Source: Kiloniella sp. EL199 (GTDB lineage Bacteria; Pseudomonadota; Alphaproteobacteria; Kiloniellales; Kiloniellaceae). From it: a DNA stretch of 64,000 nucleotides. The notes beneath the pieces are model-generated. The model did no database searches. It was given only the letters and a program-made list of their open reading frames with translations, and was not told the origin of the DNA. Made by a program: the position numbers and the translations under genes. Below are positions 8,428-18,689 of the stretch, in pieces; positions within the stretch are counted from its first letter, which is position 1; the number at the start of each line of letters is the position of its first letter. The stretch is taken from positions 169 to 64,168 of the forward strand of contig NZ_OMPU01000001.1 of the NCBI RefSeq assembly GCF_900313065.1. The letters run 5' to 3'.

Positions 8428-9962
8428 TGCTTGATGGTATTCTTCAAGGGTTAAGCACTGCTGCTTCCCCCGTTAATCTACTCATGGTTTTTGTTGGTTG
8501 TTTCGCAGGAACCTTTATCGGCATGTTACCCGGTCTTGGTCCTATTTCTGCCATTGCCCTTATGATACCCATCACCTACGGCTTTGACCCGGCAACGGGT
8601 ATGATCCTGATGGCTGGTGTATATTATGGCGCCATTTTTGGTGGATCCACATCAGCAATCCTTATCAATGCACCAGGTGTTGCCGGTACCGTTGCGACAT
8701 CATTTGACGGCTACCCCCTCGCCAAGCAGGGCCATGCTGGTAAAGCTCTGGCAATTGCAGCCTATAGCTCCTTCAGTGGCGGCACCATTGCAGCGATATT
8801 CCTTCTTTTCGCAGCCCCGGCTTTGGCTTCGGTATCTCTCAGTTTTCAATCAGCAGACTATTTCGCCCTTATGGTTCTTGGCTTAACCGCAGTCTCCGCC
8901 TTTGCCGGAAAGGGTAAGTTCCTGATTGCTGTTCTGATGACGCTCTTTGGCTTAATGCTCTCCACCATCGGAACCGATCAAACGGCAGGACTACAGCGCT
9001 TTACCTTTGGCTCTCTCGATTTGATTGACGGTATCAGCTTTCTCCTGCTTGCAATGGCAACCTTTGCCTTATCAGAGGCCCTGATGGTCGTTCTAAAGCC
9101 GGAAAAAGTATCTCGGGAAGCTGAAGAAGCCACCAAAGGCAAACTTGGCAGCATGAAAGTTAGCAAAGAAGAGGTCAAAGACCTAGCGCCTGTTGTCGGA
9201 CGTAGCTCTATTCTTGGTTTCTTTATCGGCGTTCTTCCTGGTGCCGGAGCGACAATTGCCTCTTTTCTCGCCTATGGGATGGAGCGTAGTTTTGCCAGCG
9301 CAAAAGAGAAACTGAAATTCGGCAAAGGTTCCATACGAGGCTTGGCTGCGCCGGAAACAGCAAACAACGCTGCCTGTTCTGGGTCCTTCGTTCCTCTTTT
9401 AACTCTTGGAATTCCCGGCTCAGGTACAACAGCAGTTATGCTTGGGGCACTTATTTCCTATGGCGTACAGCCCGGGCCAAGACTCTTTGTGGAACAGCCT
9501 GCCGTATTCTGGTCTGTGATTATTTCAATGTACATCGGGAATATCATTCTGCTTGTTCTGAACTTGCCGCTAATCCCCTACATTGCTCGGTTGCTGGCCT
9601 TGCCCAAGCAAATCCTGACCCCCTTGATCCTGTTCTTTTCTTTGATCGGTGTTTACCTCGTTTCTTTTAATACCTTTGACATTCACATCATGGTCATCGT
9701 TGCTATTATTGCGATCATCTTCAGGCTGATTAACTTCCCACTCGCCCCAATGTTATTAGGCTTTATTCTTGGTGGAATGATGGAAGACAACCTTCGTCGC
9801 GCCTTGGCAATCAGTGACGGGGAACTCTCCTTCTTGTGGGAACGTCCAATTACCGCAAGCATTCTTGGTATTACAATTGTTGTCTTACTTGCACCACTCG
9901 TTCAGAACATTATCGATATTCGCAGAAAAAAGGCCCTCAAGGTAAATGATGGCGAGGGGTGA
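8427..9962 (+). CDS. tctA: Tripartite tricarboxylate transporter, large membrane subunit
   Basis: A 511-residue TctA permease of normal family length with about twelve membrane segments. Two internally related halves carry the family motifs: FIGMLPGLGPISAIALMIP and YYGAIFGGSTSAILIN in the first, FIGVLPGAGATIASFLAYG and LTLGIPGSGTTAVMLGALI in the second. It conducts the carboxylate, with Na+ or H+, across the inner membrane after delivery by TctC. The start overlaps the tctB stop by one base. The stop TGA at 9960-9962 overlaps the GTG start of the AbrB-like gene, so all four genes form one coupled unit. Confidence 0.94.
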   Translation: MLDGILQGLSTAASPVNLLMVFVGCFAGTFIGMLPGLGPISAIALMIPITYGFDPATGMILMAGVYYGAIFGGSTSAILINAPGVAGTVATSFDGYPLAKQGHAGKALAIAAYSSFSGGTIAAIFLLFAAPALASVSLSFQSADYFALMVLGLTAVSAFAGKGKFLIAVLMTLFGLMLSTIGTDQTAGLQRFTFGSLDLIDGISFLLLAMATFALSEALMVVLKPEKVSREAEEATKGKLGSMKVSKEEVKDLAPVVGRSSILGFFIGVLPGAGATIASFLAYGMERSFASAKEKLKFGKGSIRGLAAPETANNAACSGSFVPLLTLGIPGSGTTAVMLGALISYGVQPGPRLFVEQPAVFWSVIISMYIGNIILLVLNLPLIPYIARLLALPKQILTPLILFFSLIGVYLVSFNTFDIHIMVIVAIIAIIFRLINFPLAPMLLGFILGGMMEDNLRRALAISDGELSFLWERPITASILGITIVVLLAPLVQNIIDIRRKKALKVNDGEG

Positions 9963-11020
9963 ATGTGCCTTCCTCAAAAACAACGCGCCCGAAAACAGTA
10001 TTTAAGCTGGTTCTGACTTTTCTATCCGGGTTGGCAGGGGGCTTGGTGTTTTGGACACTGAGCCTCCCGCTTCCCTGGATGTTAGGCTGCTTGACCGGTA
10101 GCCTTATGGCATCACTATCTGGTATCCCCGTGGGAGTTACCAAACCCGTTCGCCTGATCATTATGGTTATTCTGGGCGTAATGCTGGGCGGGACCTTTTC
10201 CCCCGAAGTTCTTGCCCGTGCCAGCGAATGGATACCTACGCTGATCGCAGCAGTACTCTACCTAGCAGTACTCACCTTTATCGCGCAGTTCTACTGTCGA
10301 AAGTTTATGAAGATGGATCGCCTGACTGCAATCTTTGCCGGATTTCCTGGCGGTCTATCAGAAATGACAATTCTCGGGGAAGAAGCCGGGGCTGACGTTC
10401 CTGCACTTACCCTCGCCCACGCCTGCCGCGTTGCAACTATACTCCTCGCTATTCCCCTGCTCCTCACCTATTGGTCGGGGTTGGAAATGGTTGAAAGAGA
10501 GAGTACTGTCCCTTTGTGGTCTTTTCTTGATATTATCACCCTTCTTATCATTGCCGCCGGTGGATTGTTTTTGGGCAAGATTGCCAAATTCCCGGCCTAT
10601 CAACTGACAGGCCCGCTTTTATTGAGTGCTATCATTCACACCAGTGGACTCGTTCAGGGCGAACCACCAGAAATCGTTACAATCTTATTGCAAGTAACTC
10701 TAGGTTCAGCATTGGGTGCCCGCTTTGTAGGTTATTCTCTCGGCCAAGTCGGTAAATTAATGTTATTGTCTGTGATCATGGCATTCCTGATGCTGGCGGT
10801 TACATTGATCGTATCAGGGGCCTTGTCCTACACTTTTGATCTAGAGTTTGAAGCCCTTATCCTTGCCCTGTCCCCCGGCGGATTTGCAGAGATGACATTG
10901 GCCGCCTTGTCCATGGGGATAGACCCGGCCTTTGTCACAACGCATCATGCTTTACGTTTGTTGGTAATCGTCTTTATCGTTCCAGTATTTCTAACTCGAA
11001 TTATCAAGCGACAGAATTAG
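9959..11020 (+). CDS. AbrB-family membrane protein coupled to tctA
   Basis: A 353-residue polytopic protein matching PF05145 (AbrB, formerly putative ammonia monooxygenase). It has two repeated halves with LPLPWMLGCLTGSLMAS and FAGFPGGLSEMTILGEEAGAD in the first and FPAYQLTGPLLLSAIIHT and ALSPGGFAEMTLAALSMGID in the second. The duplicated PGG-x-EM signature is clear. The GTG start at 9959 forms a GTGA overlap with the tctA stop. The biochemical role of AbrB proteins is not established. Tight coupling to TctCBA suggests it serves the same substrate, perhaps as an export or auxiliary route; that is inference. Confidence 0.85.
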   Translation: MNVPSSKTTRPKTVFKLVLTFLSGLAGGLVFWTLSLPLPWMLGCLTGSLMASLSGIPVGVTKPVRLIIMVILGVMLGGTFSPEVLARASEWIPTLIAAVLYLAVLTFIAQFYCRKFMKMDRLTAIFAGFPGGLSEMTILGEEAGADVPALTLAHACRVATILLAIPLLLTYWSGLEMVERESTVPLWSFLDIITLLIIAAGGLFLGKIAKFPAYQLTGPLLLSAIIHTSGLVQGEPPEIVTILLQVTLGSALGARFVGYSLGQVGKLMLLSVIMAFLMLAVTLIVSGALSYTFDLEFEALILALSPGGFAEMTLAALSMGIDPAFVTTHHALRLLVIVFIVPVFLTRIIKRQN

Positions 11021-11096
11021 CGAAAAATTTCATTTCCCCTCAAGTAACTCATTTAATGAACAGCACCCATTAAGATATAATTTTTTTGCATCTTTC

Positions 11097-11110
11097 TTGA
11101 CTTACATCAA
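11097..11110 (+). promoter_or_regulatory. FNR/NNR/Dnr-type box upstream of nosR
   Basis: TTGAC-TTAC-ATCAA matches the consensus TTGAT-N4-ATCAA at nine of ten informative positions. It lies 75 bases before the nosR ATG, which suits a class II site about 41 bases before a start near 11145. Control of nos operons by CRP/FNR-family regulators under low oxygen or nitric oxide is well established. Which regulator acts here is unknown. Confidence 0.82.
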
Positions 11111-11185
11111 AGGCAATTTCTCGAAATAGGCAGATGTTTGTTTCCATTAGGATTTTGTCAGTATGTAAGCGAAAGGAGATGCTTC

Positions 11186-13621
11186 ATGCCGAACCAAAAG
11201 GCATGGGCAAAGAGTACAACGGAAAAAAACATCACCAAACTACAGGTACTTACTGCCTGTTATGATGTTTCTGCTGTGTTTATTCACAAGCTCATTTTTA
11301 TATCGCTTCTACTCGGGCTCTCTTTTCTGTTCGCTATCGCTACAGCAGGTGCAGCAACAAACAATTTTGAGAAATATATCTCAAAAGTACAGCCCGCGGA
11401 AATTTTTGATGGCGCAACAGATTTCCGCCTTGTTTCCGGCAATCCTTCCTACGCGGAAATTCTAAAAGATACTAAGAAAGTCGGTTATGCCTATCTGAAT
11501 ACCGACTTTGTAAATGCGACTGGTTATTCCGGGAAACCAATCAAGGTTATGGTTGGTTTGACCCCAGAAGGTGTGGTCAGTGGAACAAAGCTGGTAAAGC
11601 ACAGTGAACCCATTGTTCTAATTGGTATTCCAGAAGAAAAAATATCCAACTTCATGTTCGGTTATACCGGTATTGATGCAGTTAGTCGTACAGGTCAGAG
11701 CCGGGATACAGGCGAAGTCGATATGATCAGTGGTGCGACTGTCACCATCATGGTCATCGAAGATTCCATATTTAGATCAGCTATTAAATTTGCAAGATAT
11801 CTTGGCATTGCTGGCGTACAACAGGATCAGGCATCTGAGCCAACCGAAATCAGACACGTCAACAAAGACATTACTGATGTTACTGACTGGCAAACACTAC
11901 TTGGCAATGGTGCCGTTCGTCATCGCGTTATTACATTGGCAGAAATTAACGAAGCGTTTGAAAATTCAGGGAACAAAAAAGCAGCTTCTCGTCCTGAAAA
12001 AGGGGCGCCAGATGATATCTATATTGACCTTTATGTTGCACCAGTCAGTGTTCCCGCAATCGGTAAAACTCTTTTAGGTGATGTTGAATACAACAATTTG
12101 CTCAAACAACTTGAACTTAATCAGGACGCAATACTCATTTTCGCCAATGGCCGCTACTCCTTCAAAGGGTCCGGCTATGTACGTGGTGGTATCTTTGATC
12201 GCTTCCAACTCATTCAGGGGGAAAGCTCTGTTCGTTTCCGGGACAAACTTCACAAACGGATCGGTGATCTTGGCGCTGATGGAGCCCCCTATTTCAAGGA
12301 AATAGGTCTATTCCGTATTCCGACGGATGTTAACTTCAATCCAGCAGATAATTTTCGCATTGAGCTACTTGCAAACCGTGAAATCGCAGCAATTAAAAAG
12401 ATATTTCTGGCATTCGAGCTAAATTATGACCTGCCAGATAAGTACATCACGATAGAAAAATTAAAGCCAACGCAGACAGCAACAACAAAAACATCAAATC
12501 TTCCTGTTAATCAAGAAGCGTCAGAAGATACCCATCGCGTTGAATTGTGGAAACGCATGTGGAATCTCAAAAGGCCTGACATCGCAGTCCTAACAATTGC
12601 GATTGCTATACTAACGGTAATTTTCTTTTTTCAGGACTGGCTGGTCAAACGCCCAAGGCTTTTGACATGGACCAGAAATCTGTTCCTTGTCTTTACAGTT
12701 CTCTTCATTGGGTTTTACGCTCAAGCACAGCTTTCTGTCGTCAATGTTCTCACCTTTGCAAATGCTCTGATGACTGATTTCAGCTGGAACTACTTCCTCA
12801 TGGAACCCATGATCTTCCTGTTATGGCTGTCTGTTGCTGGCGCACTGCTTTTTTGGGGTCGTGGAGCCTATTGTGGGTGGTTATGTCCCTTTGGTGCACT
12901 GCAAGAGCTTTTGAACCAAGCTGCCAAATTCTGCAAAGTACCACAGCTTGAACTTCCGTGGGGGCTGCACGAACGCCTGTGGCCGTTGAAATATATTATC
13001 TTCCTTGGTTTGTTTGGTCTCTCTCTCTATTCCTTGCAGGATGCAGAACATTGGGCAGAGGTCGAACCCTTCAAAACCTCCATTATTCTGAAATTTGTGC
13101 GCGACTGGCCGTGGGTTATTTATGCCCTTGCCCTTTTGGCAGCAGGGCTGTTTGTCGAGCGCTTCTATTGCCGATACATTTGCCCATTAGGCGCAGCATT
13201 AGCCATCCCCGGTCGCATGCGCATGTTTGAATGGCTCAAAAGACATCCCAAGGACTGTGGTAATCCCTGCCAAACTTGTGCGAAAGAGTGCATGGTTCAG
13301 GCAATTCATCCAACAGGGGAAATCAATCCAAACGAATGTCTCTACTGCCTGCATTGTCAGGTTGTTTACCATGACGAACATCGCTGTCCGCCAATGGTAC
13401 AAAAGCGCAAGCGTAGGGAACGCCTACAGGATCTTCAAAGCAAAAGCGCTGCTGTCGTCAAAGCAAGCTGCTCTGCGACAGAAATTCCAGATTTCATAGG
13501 TGATGACAAGAACAATCCCGGACCTTCTGCAAAAACAGGGGGGAAGGCGCTAGCCCGGAGAAAGTCACCCCGAGCTAGCAAAACAGTCGCCCCAAAGGCG
13601 ACAGCACGCTCGACCTGTTGA
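11186..13621 (+). CDS. nosR: Nitrous oxide reductase expression and electron-transfer regulator NosR
   Basis: About 811 residues from the ATG at 11186, chosen for the SD AAAGGAGA at 11172-11179. A TTG-initiated extension from 11138 is unlikely. NosR is a membrane-bound flavo-iron-sulfur protein needed for nosZ expression and electron supply to N2O reductase. Visible parts in order: a membrane segment and periplasmic FMN-binding domain with SGATVT (threonine for covalent FMN), several C-terminal membrane helices, two CxxxCP motifs (CGWLCPFGALQE and CRYICPLGAALAIPG), and a ferredoxin-like cluster region (CQTCAKEC, CLYCLHCQ). It ends in a basic Ala/Lys/Pro-rich tail of about 60 residues beyond the clusters, which seems longer than needed. 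It is the first gene of the nos operon, behind an FNR-type box. Confidence 0.93.
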   Translation: MPNQKAWAKSTTEKNITKLQVLTACYDVSAVFIHKLIFISLLLGLSFLFAIATAGAATNNFEKYISKVQPAEIFDGATDFRLVSGNPSYAEILKDTKKVGYAYLNTDFVNATGYSGKPIKVMVGLTPEGVVSGTKLVKHSEPIVLIGIPEEKISNFMFGYTGIDAVSRTGQSRDTGEVDMISGATVTIMVIEDSIFRSAIKFARYLGIAGVQQDQASEPTEIRHVNKDITDVTDWQTLLGNGAVRHRVITLAEINEAFENSGNKKAASRPEKGAPDDIYIDLYVAPVSVPAIGKTLLGDVEYNNLLKQLELNQDAILIFANGRYSFKGSGYVRGGIFDRFQLIQGESSVRFRDKLHKRIGDLGADGAPYFKEIGLFRIPTDVNFNPADNFRIELLANREIAAIKKIFLAFELNYDLPDKYITIEKLKPTQTATTKTSNLPVNQEASEDTHRVELWKRMWNLKRPDIAVLTIAIAILTVIFFFQDWLVKRPRLLTWTRNLFLVFTVLFIGFYAQAQLSVVNVLTFANALMTDFSWNYFLMEPMIFLLWLSVAGALLFWGRGAYCGWLCPFGALQELLNQAAKFCKVPQLELPWGLHERLWPLKYIIFLGLFGLSLYSLQDAEHWAEVEPFKTSIILKFVRDWPWVIYALALLAAGLFVERFYCRYICPLGAALAIPGRMRMFEWLKRHPKDCGNPCQTCAKECMVQAIHPTGEINPNECLYCLHCQVVYHDEHRCPPMVQKRKRRERLQDLQSKSAAVVKASCSATEIPDFIGDDKNNPGPSAKTGGKALARRKSPRASKTVAPKATARSTC

Positions 13622-13667
13622 ATGGTGAGACACGCGACAGGTTGGGCACTTAAAGAGGAGCATATAA

Positions 13668-15569
13668 ATGTCAAAAGATAAAGGTCTGTCCAGACGTGAT
13701 CTGCTTGGGGGTTCAGCGAAACTAGCGACTATCGCCGGTGTCGGTGCTGCCTCTGGTATAGCCGGGTTAGGTAGTGTTTCAACAGCATCTGCTGCTGGCG
13801 CAAATAACCCGGCAACCGTTGAACCCGGACAGTTGGACGAATATTACGGTTTCTGGTCTTCAGGACAAGCAGGTGAACTGCGTATTCTAGGTCTTCCTTC
13901 TATGCGCGAACTTATGCGTGTACCCGTGTTTAACAGGTGTTCTGCAACAGGTTGGGGGCAAACCAACGAAAGTAAGAAAATTCTTACTGAAAATCTTCTG
14001 CCACAAACCAAAAAGTTTCTGGAAACACGCGGTGGCGACTATATGAACGGTGACTTACATCACCCCCATATGTCCTTTACCGACGGTGCCTATGATGGTC
14101 GTTATCTCTTCATGAATGATAAGGCAAACACACGTGTTGCCCGCATACGCTGTGATATCATGAAGGTTGATAAAATTATCGAAATTCCAAACGCAGCTGA
14201 TATCCATGGCCTGCGTCCGCAAAAATATCCACGCACTGGTTATATCTTTGCCAATGGTGAACACCGCGTTCCCTTACCGAACGATGGCTCTGTTCTTGAT
14301 GACCCAAGCAAATACTATTCAGTGTTCTCCGCTATCGACGGTGACACTATGGAGGTTAAGTGGCAGGTTAAGGTCAGTGGTAACCTGGATAACGTTGATG
14401 CTGATTACCAAGGTAAATACGCCATTGCTTCTTCTTATAACTCAGAAGAAGGCGTAACCCTTGCGGAAATGACATCTTCTGAACAGGATCACGCCGTTGT
14501 TTTCAATATTAAACGTATTGAAGAAGCCGTTGCCAAAGGCGAGTACGAAGTATTTGACGGAGATGTGCCTGTTGTTGATGGAACCAAAGGCTCTTCATTA
14601 ACAACTTACATTCCAATTTCTAACAGCCCGCATGGTGTAAACTCTGCGCCTGATAAACGCCACATTGTCATTAACGGCAAGCTATCACCTACTGTTTCTG
14701 TTATTGATGTCGAACTTCTGGATGATGTTTTTGAAGGAAAGATCAAGCCACGTGATGCGATTGTTGCGGAACCTCAACTTGGTCTTGGTCCGCTTCATAC
14801 AGCCTTTGACGGCCGAGGTAACGCCTACACCACACTCTTTCTGGATAGTCAGGTGGCAAAATGGGATATGGACAAAGCCATCCGCGCCTATAAAGGTGAA
14901 GATGTCGATCCGATCATCCAGAAAATCGATGTTCATTATCAGCCCGGTCATAACCATACATCTATGGGGGAAACCTCTGAGGCTGATGGTAAATGGCTGA
15001 TCTCTATGAACAAGTTTTCTAAAGATCGCTACATCAACGTAGGCCCCCTAAAACCAGAGAACGAACAGTTGATTGATATCTCTGGCGATGAAATGAAAAT
15101 CGTTCATGACGGCCCAACGTTTGCCGAGCCACATGATTGTATTATCGTTCACAGGTCCGTTGTTAATCCACTTCATATCTATGATCGCAATGATCCTACC
15201 TTTGCCGATACCATTGCAATGGCGAAAGCAGATGGTATTGATCCGGAAGATTGCCAGGATGTTATCAGAGACGGCAACAAGGTTCGTGTTTACATGAACT
15301 CTGTTGCACCAGAATTCAGTCTGGAAAAATTCACCGTCAAACAAGGGGATGAAGTCACAATTGTGATTACAAACCTGGATGATGTTGAAGATCTGACCCA
15401 CGGCTTTACATTGGCAAATTATGGGGTGTGTTTCGAGGTCGGACCTCAACAAACAGCCTCTGCAACCTTTGTAGCTGATCGTCCCGGCGTTCACTGGTTC
15501 TATTGTCAGTGGTTCTGTCACGCACTTCATATGGAGATGCGTGGACGTATGCTGGTTGAACCAGCTTAG
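13668..15569 (+). CDS. nosZ: Nitrous oxide reductase, clade I (Tat-exported)
   Basis: A 633-residue periplasmic copper enzyme that reduces N2O to N2. The Tat signal LSRRDLLGG (R9-R10) marks the clade I type. The N-terminal seven-bladed propeller carries CuZ histidines, starting with H131-H132-H134 in DLHHPHMSF. The C-terminal cupredoxin domain carries the CuA site: H578 in [11 protein letters not shown]613, W615, C617, H621 and M624 in [12 protein letters not shown]. All CuA ligands are present, so the enzyme should be functional. An AGAGGAG SD precedes the ATG. It is followed by the maturation genes nosDFYL. No nitrite or nitric oxide reductase genes occur in the window. Confidence 0.97.
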   Translation: MSKDKGLSRRDLLGGSAKLATIAGVGAASGIAGLGSVSTASAAGANNPATVEPGQLDEYYGFWSSGQAGELRILGLPSMRELMRVPVFNRCSATGWGQTNESKKILTENLLPQTKKFLETRGGDYMNGDLHHPHMSFTDGAYDGRYLFMNDKANTRVARIRCDIMKVDKIIEIPNAADIHGLRPQKYPRTGYIFANGEHRVPLPNDGSVLDDPSKYYSVFSAIDGDTMEVKWQVKVSGNLDNVDADYQGKYAIASSYNSEEGVTLAEMTSSEQDHAVVFNIKRIEEAVAKGEYEVFDGDVPVVDGTKGSSLTTYIPISNSPHGVNSAPDKRHIVINGKLSPTVSVIDVELLDDVFEGKIKPRDAIVAEPQLGLGPLHTAFDGRGNAYTTLFLDSQVAKWDMDKAIRAYKGEDVDPIIQKIDVHYQPGHNHTSMGETSEADGKWLISMNKFSKDRYINVGPLKPENEQLIDISGDEMKIVHDGPTFAEPHDCIIVHRSVVNPLHIYDRNDPTFADTIAMAKADGIDPEDCQDVIRDGNKVRVYMNSVAPEFSLEKFTVKQGDEVTIVITNLDDVEDLTHGFTLANYGVCFEVGPQQTASATFVADRPGVHWFYCQWFCHALHMEMRGRMLVEPA

Positions 15570-15587
15570 GGAAAGTTGAGTAGATCG

Positions 15588-16937
15588 ATGGCTTGGTTTT
15601 CAAAAAAGTTGGTAATGAAACAATATGTTTTAGCGTTTCTTTCAAGCATCGTCGTCTTAATGACGGTGTTTGAGAGCCAAGCCATCGTTTTACAGGTGAC
15701 ACCTGACACGCTAGCAACCTCATTAATCAAAGCACAGGACGGCGATGTCCTTGTAATGACCAAAGGTCTTTATGCTGGCCCGATTGTACTTAAAAAATCG
15801 CTGACACTAAAAGGCGAACAAGGTGCTGTCATTGATGGCAACCGCATAGGTAATACGATTGAAGTCCTCGCCCCTGACAGTGTTATTTCCGGGTTAAAAA
15901 TTATAAACTCAGGTCAGGATCTTTCTCAACAGAACAGTGGCGTTTTTGTCAATAAAACAGCTCATAATACCGTTGTCGAAAATAACATCCTTCAAGACAA
16001 TCTGATCGGGGTTTATCTCTGGGGTCCCAGGGATGCTGTTGTCAGAAACAACCGCATTGAAGGATTACAAGTTCTGCAAATCAATGATAGAGGCAACGGT
16101 GTCCAACTGTGGAATACACCGGGATCAATTGTTGAAAACAACACCATTCTTTTTGGTCGTGACGGTATCTTCACGACCACAAGTAAAAAGAATATTTTCA
16201 GAAACAACATTTTCAAGAAAACACGCTTTGCCATTCATTACATGTACACAAATAACAGCGAAGTCAGTGGTAATATTTCCCGCGGCAACGACGTCGGATA
16301 CGCTTTGATGTTTTCAAAGAAGCTGAAAGTAACCAACAACCAATCAATCAATGACAAGGAACACGGGTTTGCCCTCAACTACGCAAACTCATCCCTTTTC
16401 AAGGAAAATCGGGTCGAGAACGGCGGTAAAAAATGTGTTTTCATATACAATTCCAACAAAAATCGTTTTGTGCAAAATCATTTTGAAGGATGCCAAATAG
16501 GTATTCATTTCACAGCCGGATCTGAAAAGAATACTGTTAGTGAAAATGCCTTTATCGGCAATCAACACCAAGTCAAATACGTTGGCACACGTCATCTGGA
16601 TTGGTCGGAAAATAATCGAGGTAATTATTGGAGCGATAATCCAGCCTTCGATCTGAACGGCGATAATATTGCCGATAGTGTCTATCGACCCAATGACGTT
16701 CTGGATCAGGTGATATGGGCTTACCCTTCAGCCAAACTATTGATTAATTCACCCGCTATGGAAATTTTGCGCTGGTCACAATCCCAGTTCCCATCACTAC
16801 AGCCTGGAGGAGTCTTTGACAGTGCTCCTTTGATGACGCCTCCCCTGATTGATCAGATCTCATTAAATTCCGGCCCATTAGCTTCTGAGCCATTAAATTC
16901 TAGCCCACTACATTCTGGCATGGAGACAAATCCATGA
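15588..16937 (+). CDS. nosD: NosD, periplasmic copper-maturation protein
   Basis: About 449 residues from the ATG at 15588. Another plausible start is the ATG at 15615, which gives a compact signal MKQYVLAFLSSIVVLMTVF; a TTG at 15576 is less likely. The body is a right-handed parallel beta-helix (carbohydrate-binding/sugar-hydrolase repeats) with many N-N-x-I/F turns such as VVENNILQDNLIGVYLWG and NNRIEGL. It closes with GNYWSDNPAFDLNGDNIADSV (split runs), typical of NosD. NosD works with NosFY in delivering sulfur or copper for CuZ assembly. The C-terminus adds an unusual low-complexity tail with repeated NSGPL/SEPLNS units. The stop overlaps the nosF ATG by four bases (ATGA). Confidence 0.92.
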   Translation: MAWFSKKLVMKQYVLAFLSSIVVLMTVFESQAIVLQVTPDTLATSLIKAQDGDVLVMTKGLYAGPIVLKKSLTLKGEQGAVIDGNRIGNTIEVLAPDSVISGLKIINSGQDLSQQNSGVFVNKTAHNTVVENNILQDNLIGVYLWGPRDAVVRNNRIEGLQVLQINDRGNGVQLWNTPGSIVENNTILFGRDGIFTTTSKKNIFRNNIFKKTRFAIHYMYTNNSEVSGNISRGNDVGYALMFSKKLKVTNNQSINDKEHGFALNYANSSLFKENRVENGGKKCVFIYNSNKNRFVQNHFEGCQIGIHFTAGSEKNTVSENAFIGNQHQVKYVGTRHLDWSENNRGNYWSDNPAFDLNGDNIADSVYRPNDVLDQVIWAYPSAKLLINSPAMEILRWSQSQFPSLQPGGVFDSAPLMTPPLIDQISLNSGPLASEPLNSSPLHSGMETNP

Positions 16938-17854
16938 TTAAAAATAGCATTATTTTAGAAAACGTAAGTAAACATTATCCGTCCCACAAAGCAGTGACAG
17001 ACGTGAATTTCTCAGTGCCCGAGGGTTGCCTGATGGCACTGGTTGGGCATAACGGCGCAGGCAAAACAACGCTGATGAAGCTAATCCTCGGGTTGGTACA
17101 ACCAACAACAGGATCTCTCTCAATACTGGGGCATGATCCCAAAGATAAGGCTTCTTTCCATTACCGCAATGCCATTGGTTTTTTACCCGAGAATGTTGCA
17201 TTTGATGCAAACATGACGGGTAAAGAATTAATCGCGTTTTATGCAAGTCTGAAAAGAGAAACAAAATCCCGCAGCCTAGAGCTCATGGATATGGTTGGCC
17301 TCTCTACTGCCCTTGGTCGACGTTATAAAACCTATTCAAAAGGCATGAAGCAGCGTTTGGGGTTGGCACAGGCACTTCTTGGCAAACCGCGTCTGCTTCT
17401 TCTAGATGAACCAACATCCGGGCTTGATCCTGCTGCCCGACAGCACTTTTACGACATTATCCGCGACCTTAGAAAAGACGGCGTCACTATTTTACTCTGT
17501 TCACATGTATTAACTGAACTCGAAGCCCAGACTGATGCCGTCACCGTTATGAATTCCGGCAGGGTCGTTGCTTCCGGCTCTTTGGAAGACTTGCGCGCAC
17601 AGGCAGGGTTACCTCTTAGCCTTCGCATTACTGTCCAAGAAGGTATGACCGAAAAAATCGCTCAGCCGCTACAAAACCAGAATGCGACCATAACCTATAT
17701 GAACGGTAGGCATCTGGAAATTGAATGTGCTCCAAGTTCAAAAATGACAATGCTTCGACGTCTCGGAGAACTTGGTTCCCTTGTTGAAGATATCGAACTT
17801 CAAAACACGTCACTAGATCAACTCTACGCCGTCTTTAGTGATCAGAGAGAGTAA
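16934..17854 (+). CDS. nosF: NosF, ABC ATPase of the nos maturation transporter
   Basis: A 306-residue cytoplasmic ATPase with Walker A GHNGAGKTT, the Q-loop region LPENVAF, signature YSKGMKQRLGLAQ, Walker B LLLLDEPTSGLD and H-loop CSHVLTE. A C-terminal extension of about 90 residues beyond the ATPase core is usual for NosF/CcmA-like proteins. It pairs with NosY to drive the maturation complex that interacts with NosD. It starts by ATGA overlap with nosD and ends four bases before the nosY start. Confidence 0.93.
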   Translation: MIKNSIILENVSKHYPSHKAVTDVNFSVPEGCLMALVGHNGAGKTTLMKLILGLVQPTTGSLSILGHDPKDKASFHYRNAIGFLPENVAFDANMTGKELIAFYASLKRETKSRSLELMDMVGLSTALGRRYKTYSKGMKQRLGLAQALLGKPRLLLLDEPTSGLDPAARQHFYDIIRDLRKDGVTILLCSHVLTELEAQTDAVTVMNSGRVVASGSLEDLRAQAGLPLSLRITVQEGMTEKIAQPLQNQNATITYMNGRHLEIECAPSSKMTMLRRLGELGSLVEDIELQNTSLDQLYAVFSDQRE

Positions 17855-17858
17855 TAAT

Positions 17859-18689
17859 ATGAAAACAATCTGGATCATCGCCCTAAAAGAACTGAAAGAT
17901 GCCCTGCGTAATCGTTGGATCATCGCGGCATCTTGCTTACTGGCGGTTCTCGCTCTCAGTTTAGCGTTTGTGGGAACTGCTCCTGTAGGCGGCGCAAAGA
18001 TCAGCACGATGCAAGTAACTGTCGTAAGCCTCTCAAGCCTTTCTGTCTTCCTTGTACCTTTGATCTCATTGATGCTTTCCTATGACAGTATCGTCGGTGA
18101 GGTAGAACGCGGCTCTATGCTGCTGCTACTCACCTATCCCATTAATAGATGGCAAATCATCGTGGGCAAGTTCCTCGGCCATACGCTTATTCTGTCTATC
18201 GCCACAATTCTCGGGTACGGTGCTGCAGGTTTATTAATTGGCCTTAATTCTGATGGCACGAATATTCAGGATTGGCTCGTATTTGGCAGCTTGATCGCCT
18301 CAACAGTATTATTAGGTAGTGCTTTTCTTTCAATTGGCTATCTCTTGAGTGTTTGCGTGAAAGAGCGCCCAACAGCCATTGGCCTGGCCGTAGCTGTTTG
18401 GCTGCTGTTTGTTTTGTTGTTTGATATGGCTGTTCTAGGGGCTTTGGTCGTCGATCAAGGCGAGAACCTGAAGTCCGATTTTGTAAACTTCCTGCTTCTT
18501 TTTAACCCGGCTGACTCTTTTCGATTACTTAACCTGACTGGCTTTGACAGTACAGCGGCACTTTCAGGCATGTTATCCATTGCTGGACGAGCCGTACTTC
18601 CGGTTCAATATGCCATCATTGCACTTCTTGGCTGGATCACTCTACCTCTTTTGCTTTCCGGATACCTCTTTTCAAGGAGAGAGATATGA
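17859..18689 (+). CDS. nosY: NosY, ABC permease of the nos maturation transporter
   Basis: 276 residues from the ATG at 17859 (SD AGAGAGAG within the nosF end); an in-frame GTG at 17838 lies inside nosF and is not preferred. About six membrane helices are visible, beginning MKTIWIIALKELKDALRNRW, with the family segment SYDSIVGEVERGSMLLLLTY (20 residues). It matches the ABC-2 NosY permease family. The stop overlaps the nosL ATG (ATGA). Confidence 0.92.
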   Translation: MKTIWIIALKELKDALRNRWIIAASCLLAVLALSLAFVGTAPVGGAKISTMQVTVVSLSSLSVFLVPLISLMLSYDSIVGEVERGSMLLLLTYPINRWQIIVGKFLGHTLILSIATILGYGAAGLLIGLNSDGTNIQDWLVFGSLIASTVLLGSAFLSIGYLLSVCVKERPTAIGLAVAVWLLFVLLFDMAVLGALVVDQGENLKSDFVNFLLLFNPADSFRLLNLTGFDSTAALSGMLSIAGRAVLPVQYAIIALLGWITLPLLLSGYLFSRREI

